The notes under the pieces are model-generated. The model ran no database searches. It was not told the origin of the DNA and saw only the letters and a list, made by a program, of their open reading frames with translations. Shown here piece by piece: positions 1-12,400 of a stretch of DNA of 64,000 nucleotides; the stretch's first letter is position 1; every line of letters begins with the position of its first letter. The stretch is taken from assembly GCA_958450365.1 (NCBI GenBank), contig CAUEEP010000725.1, forward strand, positions 644,501 through 708,500, given 5' to 3'. This DNA comes from Mesorhabditis belari (taxonomy: Eukaryota > Nematoda > Chromadorea > Rhabditida > Rhabditidae). Made by a program: the position numbers and the translations under genes.

Positions 1-445
1 TATTCTATTGTTTAGCAAGCTCTCAACAGTTCCAAACAGGTCCTAGATTTTGTTATACATACTGTTAACTGTTAACAGTTTTTGGTTAGAAGCTAGCCCA
101 GTCCTAGTCGAGCTCTAGCTTCTGACAATAGACTTTGTCGGCCAGATAATAAAAAAGTGAAGGATTTGGCAAAAGTGGGTTTCTGGAGAGGGATTGAGCC
201 TTTTTGCCTTGATCTTTCGGGCAATTGCTCTAACCACTGAGCTATTCGGTACTTTAACTTGTCAAGAGAAAGAGGGAAAGACAAGGAAGAAGAAGAAAGA
301 AAGAAGGAAAGAAAGGAGGAAATAAAAGGAAGAAGAAGAAAGAAAGAATGAAATACTGGTCTTCAAAACCTTTAGAATTCATAAATGAACTTGTAAGAAA
401 TACAAATTCATTTAAATATTTTTTAGATTAATTTTTCCTTTTCAG
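1..445. other. Upstream intron of the large gene
   Basis: No coding exon is visible. It holds the tRNA-like relic and a GA-rich stretch at 262-350, and ends at the acceptor before exon 1. Confidence 0.5.
172..258 (-). pseudogene. tRNA-Phe-like pseudogene
   Basis: On the minus strand an A-box-like TAGCTCAGTGG gives a perfect D stem (GCTC/GAGC). A loop with GAA in the anticodon position and a damaged B box (GGCTCAATCCC) follow. The acceptor arm does not pair and the base 5' of the anticodon is not T, so this is a decayed or tRNA-derived copy. Confidence 0.45.
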
Positions 446-3400
446 GACCGTGATGCAGCGATCAAAGAACGTTTGGAAGAGCAGAAGAAATTTTTCGTCG
501 AGCGAAAACTTGTCGAGAGTATTCAGAGGATCGAGCAGAAAGGTTTGTTAGATTAATTGAAAAATGATTTACAGAGTAATGATGAGAAATCGTTTTTTTT
601 TTTTCTTTCTCAAATCATCGTTCTTATGTCCAGATTTTTGTGAAGGCTTATAGTGATCAAGGAAAGGGATTTAAGAGAAAAAGTTTTGTTGTTTAAAAGA
701 AAGACGACAGAAAAGTTTTGTTGTTTAAAAGAAAGACGACTTTTTTGTCGGTTTTAAAATTTACCATCAAGTCAGTTTTACTAATCAATTCAAGAACAAA
801 ATAGACGATTACCATTTTCCTAATAGTAGTTAAAGGTTTTCAAGGTAAATTAAAGCTTTTCAAGGTAAACTCATGTTTTCCTTTTCTTTATTCAATTTTG
901 CGTTGCTCAATTGTTTATTAAATGACTTAAAACAGTAAAAAATTATATAAAAATCGACTTTCTATCTAATGTTTATTAGAATTTTTGAATAGTTTCTCTT
1001 TTTTTTCTGTTAGTGGTAGACGATTGGCTATTGATTGATTGAGAATAGAGAAAAGATGGAAAAGAAGAGAGAGTCAGAGATGAAGATGGATATGAAAAGA
1101 AAAGATTGCATAGATTGGACAGAGTTCGACGAGATCACGAAAGAATCAGTTTCGCTTGAGTTTAGTCTATAGAAATCGATGATAGTTACCGGGAAACTAT
1201 AAAAATGCTATTTATATTGTAAATATTGTAGCAAATATTGTAATAAAAATGAATTTTAAAATAGTTTATAAGGTTGATAGTCGATTTTGCTTTACAAATA
1301 GCCCTTAATAGTAATCAATCTCTAGATATTTAACACTTCGACAACAATTTTAGTTTCCAAAACTTTCTAGAACCTTTTTTATCCCAGTTTTTAATACTCT
1401 GTTTATCCAGGAGAAGCTAATTAAGTCACTAGATAAATTCTTTTTCTTTTGCTTACCTAAGAATCAAATTATGTTGAAGAGAAAGTCTTTGCCGATTTTT
1501 TGAGTTTTTAGACTTGTCCAATTTTGACGTGTAATAGCTCATTTAAAAGCTAATTTAAAGCTAATTTCTAGGGAATTAAATAAAAATCGTTTGTTCTATA
1601 TAAAAACAACAAATTTTCTTTTTTTAGAGCACTGAAAGTGGTGATTTTTGTTTTTTAATTTCAAAGTTTTTACAACCGTTTTACTGAGGGGCGTCAGAGT
1701 CCAAATTTCAAAAAAATGAACTTTGTTCATTCTTTTTGTAAGGAAACCTAGATTGAAATCATGTTTTTTAGAATCAGCATCGAAAATTACCCTAGATAAC
1801 GCAAAACTCATCATTTTAGCAAAATTTTTTCAAAGAAAACCTGCCGCGCACCGGGGTCGAACCCTTGACCCTCAGATCACCGCTTTCAGAGCTCTAAAAA
1901 AGGGAAATTTATTCCTTTTCCTCTTCTTTGTTTTGTACTAGTCTAAAACTGAGTTTTAGATGACTATGGAGTGTCAATTTGATCTGATAGAACGGCAAAG
2001 ACTTTCTCGCAAACCTAATAGTCTTTCAATCAAGCATTTAGCCTTTAGACTTTAGCATTTAGTTTTTAGCCTTTAGCCTTTAGACTTTAGCCTTTAGCCT
2101 TTAGACTTTAGACTTTAGCCTGTAGCCTTTAGCCTGTAGCCTTTAGCCATTAGACTTTAGCCTTAAGCCTTTAAAACTTAAAGCCTTTAAAAACTTGTCT
2201 CTAACTCTTCTCGCATACATTATACTCCAAAAAACGATTGAAAAAAAGAAAAATGGGAGCTATTTGCCTAAGTGGGGTAGAGTGTGATAAAAAAGGGAAA
2301 AGAGGAAAAAGAGAAAAAGCGAAAGAATCGGTGTGTCTCAAAAATTTTTTTGCGTTCTTTTCTCAACTGGACACGTGCTAACTTTACAGCCAAAGTGATT
2401 GAAAGAGGAAAAGGATTGGGGAAATTTGAGAAATTAGAGAAAAATGGAGAAAAGAAGAGAAAAAAAAGTGAAGAACGGTCATGTAAATACTCAGGTTGGG
2501 TGTGTTGGTTAGGTGAATGGGGGAAAGGGGGAAAGTGGGAGAAGCTTTTGCTTTTTTTTTTTTTTTGAGAACTAGAAGAATTGATGATGGTTTGAAAAAG
2601 TGATTTGTGAATAGATAAATTATCGATTTCTAATAGATAGATCAAAATTTCAATCTTTGATACTAGAGAAACGCTACAGATACAGGGTGCGGCAAAAGTT
2701 CCGACACTTTTTGTAAACGGGCAGTTTGACTTGGAAAAAACGCGATTTTTGAAAAACTAACACCGGATTATCAAAATTCAGATTTTTTACGCCCTAATAT
2801 ACTTTTTTACACAAAAATCGCTATCTAAACAACCTTTTGATGAGAATGTTTAAAGGTCGTTACAGCAGTTTTTTTTTTGCTGTTGAGATTTGGGTGCCCT
2901 TTGTATTAGGTTGTCCAATAAGTAATGCGTGTTACTTATTTCGATGTTACTCATCGAAACCAGCTTCATTCTATTATGACGGACTTCACCCTTTGCTCGG
3001 ACGATGGAGAAATGTTGTTGATTGTTGTGGAGAATATATCGATTATTAAAGTTCTCTTTTGTTAATTTTGTGATATTTTGAAAATCGTGTCAAAACACGC
3101 ATTACTTATTGGACAACCTAATATTGGGTTGATGCATAATTATCCGGACTTCTTTTATAAATGATTTTATTTAACAAAAAATAACATAAATAGTTAGAAA
3201 AATATGTTTAATTGATTATTCTGGAGCATATTCACCGCCTACATCAATAACTGATTGCCATTTGCTTGGAAGACGATCGATTCCACGAGCGAAGAATAAA
3301 CGATCTTTGGAGGCAATCCACGCTTTAACATCGTCTATCAAGTCATCCAAATCGTTGTAGATCTTATTTGTTTGCCAATTTTTGAGCGATCGATTGACGT

Positions 3401-6400
3401 GGTAGTCCGTTGGGGCTTCTCCAGTTCTTTGAGATCGCGAAACGACTCTGCGGCAGACCATCCCTTTTCGAAGTGGTAGAGCATGATATGGCGAAGATGG
3501 ATATGATTGTCGACACGCATTTTGTTCACTAAAGAATAACGAATATTTTAAAAAAAGAAATAGACAAAAAGCTTTCAAAACAAAAAAGATACAAGCACGC
3601 AAAAAGAAGTCCGGATAATTATGCATCAACCCAATAGAATAGCTTGAAAATTTTTCGTTTTTGAGATATCAATTTTTTTTTTGTGGCTTGTTTTTAAGAA
3701 AAAAAAAAAACTCAGTTCTATCAAATGGTAACAGCAGTTTTTGGAAAAAATTTCATTCTGCAAAGTTTAAGTCAACTTTCGCAAAAATCTTCGGCGACCA
3801 GACCGGGATATAAAAAATTCTCGTCAAAAAGTTATTGAGAGTTGAAATCTTTTTATGAAAATGGCTATATTGGGGTGAAACTACGTAAATTTTTAGAATC
3901 CGGCGTTAGTTTTTTGAAATTCACGGGGTTTTTGAAGCCAAAAAAAATGACTGCTTACAGAAAAAGTGTCAGAACTTTTGCCGCACCCTGTATCTGGCAA
4001 AGAAAACGCCGCTATTTTCGTTTATTTTTAGTTTATTTCTTTAGTTTATGACTAAACAATTTTGTTGTTTGTTTTTAGTTTCTAAAAACAGTTAGTGTTA
4101 GTTTCTGCTTTAGTCTAGTGGCTAGTGAACTAGAATATCGTAACTGTTGGATTTTGATGCAATTTCGCTTTGTATTTAGCATTTGTTTGCGATCAAAAAT
4201 CGACTTCTAACGAAGTTCTGGTTAAACTGAATGAATAATTGAAAGTAAATAGGCTATTAAACAAATAAAAGCTGCAAAAAGTGCCAAAAAAAGAGTACAA
4301 AATCCTATCATCGAATCTAGAAACTTACACAAAACATTGATCATTTATTTATCTTTATTTATCTTTATTTATAGGTACATTGACAAGCGTGCCGGATGAT
4401 GAGAACGCCTCGCAAAATGCTGTTCGATTGGCGCTCACTCAGAACACTGCTCAGAAAATACCAGCTGTAAAAGGAGGAAAAAATGGGAAGAAAAATCCGA
4501 CCAATAAAAAGGTTCGTTGAAAAAGAGAAAAAAGAACAAAATTATTGAAAAATGATGAAAAATCGTTTTTTTTGTTCCACTTTTTGATAAAAAAGAAGCC
4601 GAGTTTTTTATCATTTTTCAATCACTTTTTTCTAAATTCTGGTTAATGCTAGAAATATGTTCTATATCTCAAAAAATTACCCATTTTCTCTACTTTAATT
4701 TGATACCTAAACGAGTGGAAACAACAGCACTGGTGTTGAGATATGAGCGTTTGTTTGAAGAGTAAACTTAGACTACGCGACGATCCTATAGGGGCTTCTG
4801 GAGTATTTAACAATGATTTGAAGTAAGTAATGTAGGTACAGGTGCTACAAGAATCTTGTAGGAATAGATCTTTGTTGTGAATGAATTGATTGTGAGACCT
4901 TTCATACGCGAGGCCCCGCCCCTTTTCCCCATTAGCAATCTAACTTTGAGCTCAAATTTCTTGGTGTTGAGCTGTTCAATTTAAATCTTCTTGGTATCAT
5001 TAGATGCGGCAAGTCTTTCTCTATCGATTGGTACAAAAACTATTGAAATTGGACATTCCAGCACCAAGAAATTTGAGCTGAAAGTTAGATTACCAATGGC
5101 AAAGGGACGGGACCATTGTAAGACCTTTTATACGCGCCCCGCCCCTTTTACCAATCTAACTTTGAGCTCGAATTTCTTGATGTTGTTCAATTTATAAATT
5201 ATTGATCTCATTAAATTAAATGAAACTGGCGGGGCGTATATAAGATGGCCCAGTGGCCCCGCCCCTTTTCCCATTGACAATCAAACTTTGAGCTCAAATT
5301 CCTCGGTGTTTGGCCGTTCAATTTAAATAGTTTTTATACTAATCGATAGAGAAAGACTTAGCGCATCTAATGATATCAAGAATACTGAAATTGGACCGCC
5401 TAACATCAAGATATTTGTACTCAAAGCTAGATTGCCAATGGCAAAGGTGGCGGAGCTTGTATCAAATGACTGATAACCTTCAAAAATTCAGAAAAATCGT
5501 GCCTCAACTCCACCGGGCAATCCACCAACGGAAAACAAAGATGACAGCAAAGATGGAGATGAGAAAGTGGACGTGAAAAGTGGACGATTCTCGAAGAATG
5601 TTCTCCTTCGTGGACATCGAGAGGATAGTTATGCAAATTTGGCAAAACAATTCTACGAGATGCCACCAGAAGCGATCCAGCTGGATGAACAGGACACTAG
5701 GGTGAGTGATTTTTGCTTGGGATTTGAAAAGAAACAGTTTTGGGAAGACTTTTCATGGATTGAAAGCTGAAAACTGAAATTGTAAGCTCTGGATTGAACG
5801 TTGAAACTAGAAAATCACCTAGATTCTGTAAAAATTCGAAATTTCTATTTTCAGGACGGTTTAAGCTACATGTTTGATCAACTCTTTCATGTCGCTCGTT
5901 TGGACTATCCAAACAAATTCAATTCAACCCCTTTGGACATGGAGTTACAAAGACAATTGATCATCAAGAAAGCGACGATGTTCGTTGAAGCATATATGGA
6001 AAGAGTGAATCGAGGCGAAGATTTGGTGGAAAGTGAACCGGAAGAGGCGATCAATGAGATGGATTTGAGTAATTTATGGCAACCGACATTCAAGGAAAGC
6101 ACAGAGGATCGAGCGTTTATCATCGAGAAGAATATGGGATGGTTGGACGCAAAAGTGAGACTGTTTTGGGTAGGTTTTCATTGTTTTAAGTGATTTTAAA
6201 AGGAGATATTGGATAGGGTTTTATCTGAGGAAGAATTTGGTGTTTAATAGCACCGCTGCTTGTCTCTAAATGGTGTCATAGTACCGTAGTCTCATTCCAA
6301 AAAGCTTTCCCACTACCGTAGTTCGATTTTAAAGTAACAAAAGGTGTCCGATTACTGTAGCTCGATTCTAAAAGCTATTAAACTATTGTATGTTGATTGT

Positions 6401-9400
6401 AAAAGATCTCTTACTACTTAATCCGATTCTAAAAACTGCCTTATTACCATAATTTGTTTTAGAATGATAACGAAAACATCTGTCGGTTCTTTTTTATCGT
6501 TGATAAAAGGTCTTTCGTGTTTTTCTCAGCACCAATCCTTCGATTTTGTCTATTTTGACTTTCATTTAATGCAGAATAAAATTGCGCGTCGAATGATACC
6601 AAAATTAACTCAAAATATAAAATCCATGCAAAGTTATTAACTAAAAACCTAAACCCCGCCCATTTCTTAACCTTTTGTCTCATAACTTTACATGGATATT
6701 ACATTTTAAGTTAATTTTGGTATCATTCGACGCGTAACTTTATTCAGCATCGAATGAAAGTCAAAATCAAAGGATTGGTGCTGAGAAAACACGAAAAACC
6801 TTAAATTGCCAACGGCAAAAGATTAAGTCCCGCCCATAATAGGCGGGGTTTTGGTTTTTAGTTAACAACTTTGCGTAGATATTATATTTTAAGTTCATTT
6901 TGGTATCATTCGACGCGCAATTTTATTCTGCATTGAATGATAGTCAAAAGAGTCAAAGTCAAAGGATTGGTGCTGAGAAAAACACGAAAAACCTTAAATT
7001 GTCAACAGATGTTTTCGTTACAAGTCGAATTTATTTCTAAAAATTTCCTTATTTCAGTGGTTTGATTTTAAAGTGTTTTTATTGCGGTAGTTTATTACCG
7101 TAAATCCGTAATGTTTCTACCGTAAGCCAAATGTTGACTTAAAAGTTTGAGAATTTGTTTAAACTTTAGTCTTTAGCTGTAAAATAGTCAGTCAGAGTCA
7201 GCGTTTTTTTCAGTCAGACACTTTTTTCACTAGATTCTTTAAATAGCTTATTTTACCTTTATTTTCTTTCTAGAATAGGGTTTTCTTTAAAGCGACAGCA
7301 ATCGTTTTAAAGAAAACCTTCATTACCGTAGTCTGGCTAATCTTTACCTTCATTACCGTAGTCTGGCTGATCTTTACCTTCATTACCGTAGTCTGGCTGA
7401 TCTTTACCTTCATTACCATAGTCTGGCTGGTCTTTACCTTCATTACCGTAGTCTAGCTAATCTTAAAAAAAGAAAAAAACCTTTCTCCTATGAAAAATAT
7501 AACTCGTATAGAATTTCATCCAGTTGGAGGACGATTGCTCATTCTCTGACGGTGCTTCATGCTCATCGGAAAGCGATTCGGGCAGTGGTGACGGGCCACA
7601 ATTGAAGAGGAGTCGCTGTGATGTGGACGAGCGCTGTGATCATTGCATTCTCGCCGAGAAACTCGAGCAACTCTATTTTGGTCGAGAAACCGTAAACGAA
7701 CTATTGAAGGATCGTTTTTCAGTTGGACCGAAAAAATCGGACAGCGAATGTCAGACGGAGCCCTTCTGTGAGACGGTGGTGTTGGCACAAAATGAGGCCG
7801 CGAAAAAGGTAACGTCTTTTATTCTGTAGTAGAAATTGTAATTAGAACTTGTACAGTACGAAAGAGTACGAAACAGTACGAAAGTTTTTTGTTTAGAATC
7901 CAGCCGTTGGCGAAACAGTGCCCGTTCCAACCGTTCGCTTGAATGCTACGCAACGCTCAAATCGACAAATCAAAACGGTGACGAAGAAAAACACGGCGGT
8001 TAGCGGAAAAGCTGCGGCAAATGCTCAAGTGATCAGTCAACAGTTGGCAGCAATGCAACAAGCACAGCTAACACAGGTAGATAGGAAACGTACGTACAAT
8101 GACAAGAGATAATCCGTCGTTAACCTCAAACTCTCTACTTGAGAAATTTTGAAAATAAAAATGGAATAAGAAAGCCGAATTTTTAAAATATTAAACCGTC
8201 CTATAAGATTATTGATATCAAAGAAGTAGTGAAAAATAAATGGATTTAAACAATTCACATAAGATTTCATCTTTTAAATCCCATATTTTCAGCCACCAAT
8301 CCCACCACCAACCTCAATGATGCCACCACCACACGAGATGCTCGACGCCTCTCAGTTCGTTCAAGGATTGGTAAGTTGAGCTGACTTTTTTGGTGCCTTG
8401 TATAATACGCGTTGACTCTTCAAGAAAATACGCACCAACTTTGCAGTTCGTCATATTTAATAAGGCATTTTGTAAGATACAAAATAGAATTACGAAATGT
8501 TTTTATTAGAAAATACAGACTGACAGTCTATTTAGCAATTTAGGCGCCGGTGAAGCCGGTGCGTATTTTCTTGAAGCTTCAGCGCATCTTATGCAAAGTG
8601 CCCTTTTTTTGCGTGAACGCATGTTTGTCAACAATATAGGGCACCCTTTTTTTTTGAATGCTAGAGTTGTGAGCTTTAGTCGTTTTTTTCTGGAAAAGTT
8701 TTGCTTTTGCTGTTTATTTTGATTTGTTCAAAGTTCAAAGAAAAGAAAAAGCTCTAGAAAAGAAAAAAAATCTTCAGAAAAGATTCTAAATTAACGAGAT
8801 TTTCGAAAAATAAACAGCAAAAGTGTGATTGTGTTTGGGAAATGTTAGAAGAAAAAGAAAAAGAAACTGGCCAGGGCACTCGGTGTTTTTTTTCAGGCGG
8901 CTGCCCATTTGGCCTCAATGCCTCCACCACCCGGGCTGAGCACTGAAGATCTAGAGAAACAGGTAGAAATAGAAAAAAAATCACACGGGAAATGATTGTT
9001 TATGTGAAATGAACGTGCTTAGCAATGCGTTTACTTTGAGCTCTAGAAAACACATCTTCTGGCACGCTTAGGCACGTGCTAGAGAGAGTGCGTTTACAGC
9101 CGATCACTTTGTACTTTGTGCTCTTTGTAACACACCTTCTGGCACACTTAGATTTAGACAGTGTGCCAGAAAATGTGTGTTTACTAGAGCATAAAGTACC
9201 AGTGTTTGGCTTGTGTACTTTGTGCTTTCCAAACGTGTACCTTCTGGTAAACAAATTGCTAAATAGGTTCATTTGCATAAAATTGTTAAAGTACTTTATT
9301 TAAAGTACAATTCAATTCAATGCACAGTCTTTTATTGCTTAAATGTGCACGATTCTCGTAGTTTTTTTTTGTGTTGGTGATAGCTTTTTTTGTAGGTGAT

Positions 9401-12400
9401 ATGCTCAAATTTTGTTCAAGTGCACCTGGGGAAAAATCTTTGGGAAAATTTGAATTTGAAAATTTGTGTGTTTAACTCTCGAAAATTCAGTTCCGCGAGT
9501 GCACAAACGAGATGCAAGTGGACGAGTCGACAAACGAGTTCTTGAAGCACACTTTCGCGAGAGTTTGGACGATGATGAGAGGATTCGATGATCAAACGGT
9601 AAATGTGAGTTTTCAAAAACTTAAGCTGAAAATATTTCGCTTCAAAAATCTAAGCAATAAACAAATGATAAGCCTGTCAAAATAGCCACAGGCGATTTTA
9701 GTGAAAAAAAAAATTGATTGCTTGATTTTGAATCGACGTTTTTGGTCGAGTGACTACGAAGTAATCCTCCTTACACGTCCAGTAAATTGAATATCTTTAC
9801 ATTTGAAGGGAATTTGCCACCAAATCAGTTAAACGGCTGAATATCTTTAGAGCCATATAAGTCGACGCTCGTGTTTTTTTCGCGCCAATTTTTTGCGATA
9901 ATTTTCAAAATGTTTGAAAATTTGTCAATTTTTAATCTTTTTAAAAACGCATTACTGCTCTATTGCTTATATTCTTTAAAATTAAGGATTCAATGTGCCA
10001 GCCGGTGTACGTTACTGATTTGTAGCTCTAAAATTTTTGATTTAAAATTTATTGACAAGTTTTGATTGTTTAAAAAGCTCGAAAGTTTTTGATTTTAAAG
10101 AAATAGACACGTTTGCTTAAAAAGCTTTAAAGTTTTTTTTGATCTAATACGGTTCCAATACGGTTTTTTTTGATCTAATACGGTTCTAATACGGTTCCAA
10201 TACGGTTTTTTTTGATCTAATACGGTTCTAATACGGTTCCAATACGGTTTTTTTGATCTAATACGGTTCTAATACGGTTCCAATACGGTTTTTTTATCTA
10301 ATACGGTTCTAATACGGTTCCAATACGGTTTTTTTTGATCTAATACGGTTCCAATGATTTTAAATAAATATACAAGTTTTGATTGTTTAAAAAACTGTAT
10401 TTCTTTTATTTTAGTCGCAACTCAACCCCGAGGTGCCGAATGTTTACGAGGGAAATCTCTACAATCCGTATCCAGGACAAGTGGTAAGCTTGAATTTTTA
10501 AGTATAACTGTAAGTATTTAAGTATAACTGTAAGTATTTAAGTATAACTGTAAATTGTAGTTATTTGTACTAGAAAACAAAATCTAATGAGAATACATTT
10601 GCAGCTACCGAATCAACAAGTGAACATCGCGTTGTCGGTGATCGCCGTGTGCTGTTTGAACGCGAAAAAAGCCGAGGAGAAGCTCAGCGCCATCACGCAA
10701 CACATCGACAAAAAGTGAGGGTTTTTTGAAAATATTGGAAATTTTGTTAGGGCAAGTAGTTTTAAACAGACTAAGTTGACACAAAAGTAGCAGAATGTAG
10801 GGCAAAAGAAATTCCAAACGAATTTGACAAGTTCGTTTAATTTCACTTTTGCTTTTCGTCTCTCGTCCCTTGGCTGATTATTCTAGAATTTTATCGATAA
10901 GTTTACAGCCAAAGACAAAATTGGACGGCTAAAAACTACAGCTAAAAACTACAGCTAAAAACTACAGCTAAAAACTACAGCTAAAAAACTACAGCTAAAA
11001 AACTACAGCTAAAAACAATTGAACGATTTGCCAAGAAATGTCTAATTGTAAGGAAATGAAGGTGAAACTAGGCGATTTATAATCTAATATGATCAAATTT
11101 ATAATTTATATAATAATGAAAGCGATTTATGATTTCTATGAGCAAATATACCTTTAGTTGTTGCAAACGAAAGTCACGCTGGTTTTGAAAATAGTTTTTT
11201 AGGCATTTTACAAAATAACAATTTTATTGAGAGGAGAAAATGGATAGGACGCCCTCACTAACCATAACCATTCGGTTACAAGGCATTTTTTGACGTAATT
11301 GAGCATTAGAAGCTGGACGAAACCAGGAATTCGTAAAAACCTTTCAAAAATCATGAACTTTGAAGCCATTTTTCTCAAAAATTTTGTCTGTCTAGTACAT
11401 TGGAGATCTACTTTTTCGGATTCAGGAAATTTTTCAATAAAATAGGTGTTGTTTTTCAATAAAATAGGTGCTGGAGGCGGTGTACATCCCTTCTCAGGGA
11501 CAAAGCCTGCTCTTTTAAGAAATTCTAGTAAATGAAGTTTTATTAATAGATGCCATAAAATAATCCTTCATTAAATCTCTTTAATTTTACCTTATTTATT
11601 ATTTTAGAATCAGAAATCCTGATGTGCAAACAGCGTTGCGATCCCTTTGCAAACTCGGCGACATGGTGGTTGTCGAGGATGATGAGGACTCGGGAAGTCC
11701 ACTTCACAATGAAGACAAGTTTGTATTTTAAAAAATAGCTCTTTCTTGTATACTAACGGTTTATTCGACTTAAATGTATCATTCTGTTAAACCTGTAATC
11801 TGTAAAGCAAAGCTGCAAAGCAAAACAAAGCAAAGCAAAGCAAAACAAAGCAAGCAAAACAAAGCAAACAAAGCAAGCAAAACAAAGGAAACCTAAACTA
11901 GTTCAAGTTCATAACTGTATCTTGCTAGTTTTGGTTTAAATAGATGTTCTAATGATGGAAAAAAACTTATTTAACCATAAGTTATTGATCTAAAATCTAA
12001 AAAAAACTCATCTATATTATTTAATATTTTTAGACACGGTGGAGAGGATTATTTGTTGTCGCGTCACTTGGCTCGTTTGGACAATCTGCAACAGAAAGCC
12101 GAAAAATACGCTTACTATATTCACAACAAAGATGGAGAAAGGTGAGCAGTTGAATCCATAACTGTATCTTGCTAGTTTCGGTTTAAGTTTATGTTCTAAT
12201 GATGGCTAAAAACGAATTATATTATGTTCTAATGATGGTAAAAATCATCTACATATATATTAGACTTTCCAGAAATCTTTAAGATCTATTAGGCTTTCCA
12301 GAAAGTCTTTTCGTTCCTTTTCGTACTTCTGTTTTTAAACCAACAAATGCACCAATCATTTCTACCGTTTGTTTCATTAGAAAGCCCAATCATTTTTCTG

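Larger units (their letters stand above)
2683..3990. mobile_element. Tc1/mariner-type element, outer member of a nest
   Basis: The ends are inverted: CAGGGTGCGGCAAAAGTT at 2683 and its complement ending at 3990, each next to TA (2681-2682 and 3991-3992). Inverted similarity continues about 100 bp inwards. Without the two inserts at 2906-3634 the element is only about 580 bp and has no transposase of its own, so it is a MITE. It sits in intron 1 of the large gene. Confidence 0.8.
543..4374. other. Long first intron (3.8 kb) of the large gene
   Basis: No exon is seen in it. It contains a duplicated 27-bp-class GA/T segment near 665-735, an end fragment of a mariner-like element near 1470-1570, an inverted pair at 1600-1940, a TTTAGCC array and the nested elements described separately. 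Confidence 0.6.

Noticed and set aside
2268..2645. 125-codon minus and 94-codon plus ORFs in intron 1
   Set aside because: Low-complexity A/G-rich DNA, opposite open frames, no splice sites or domain.
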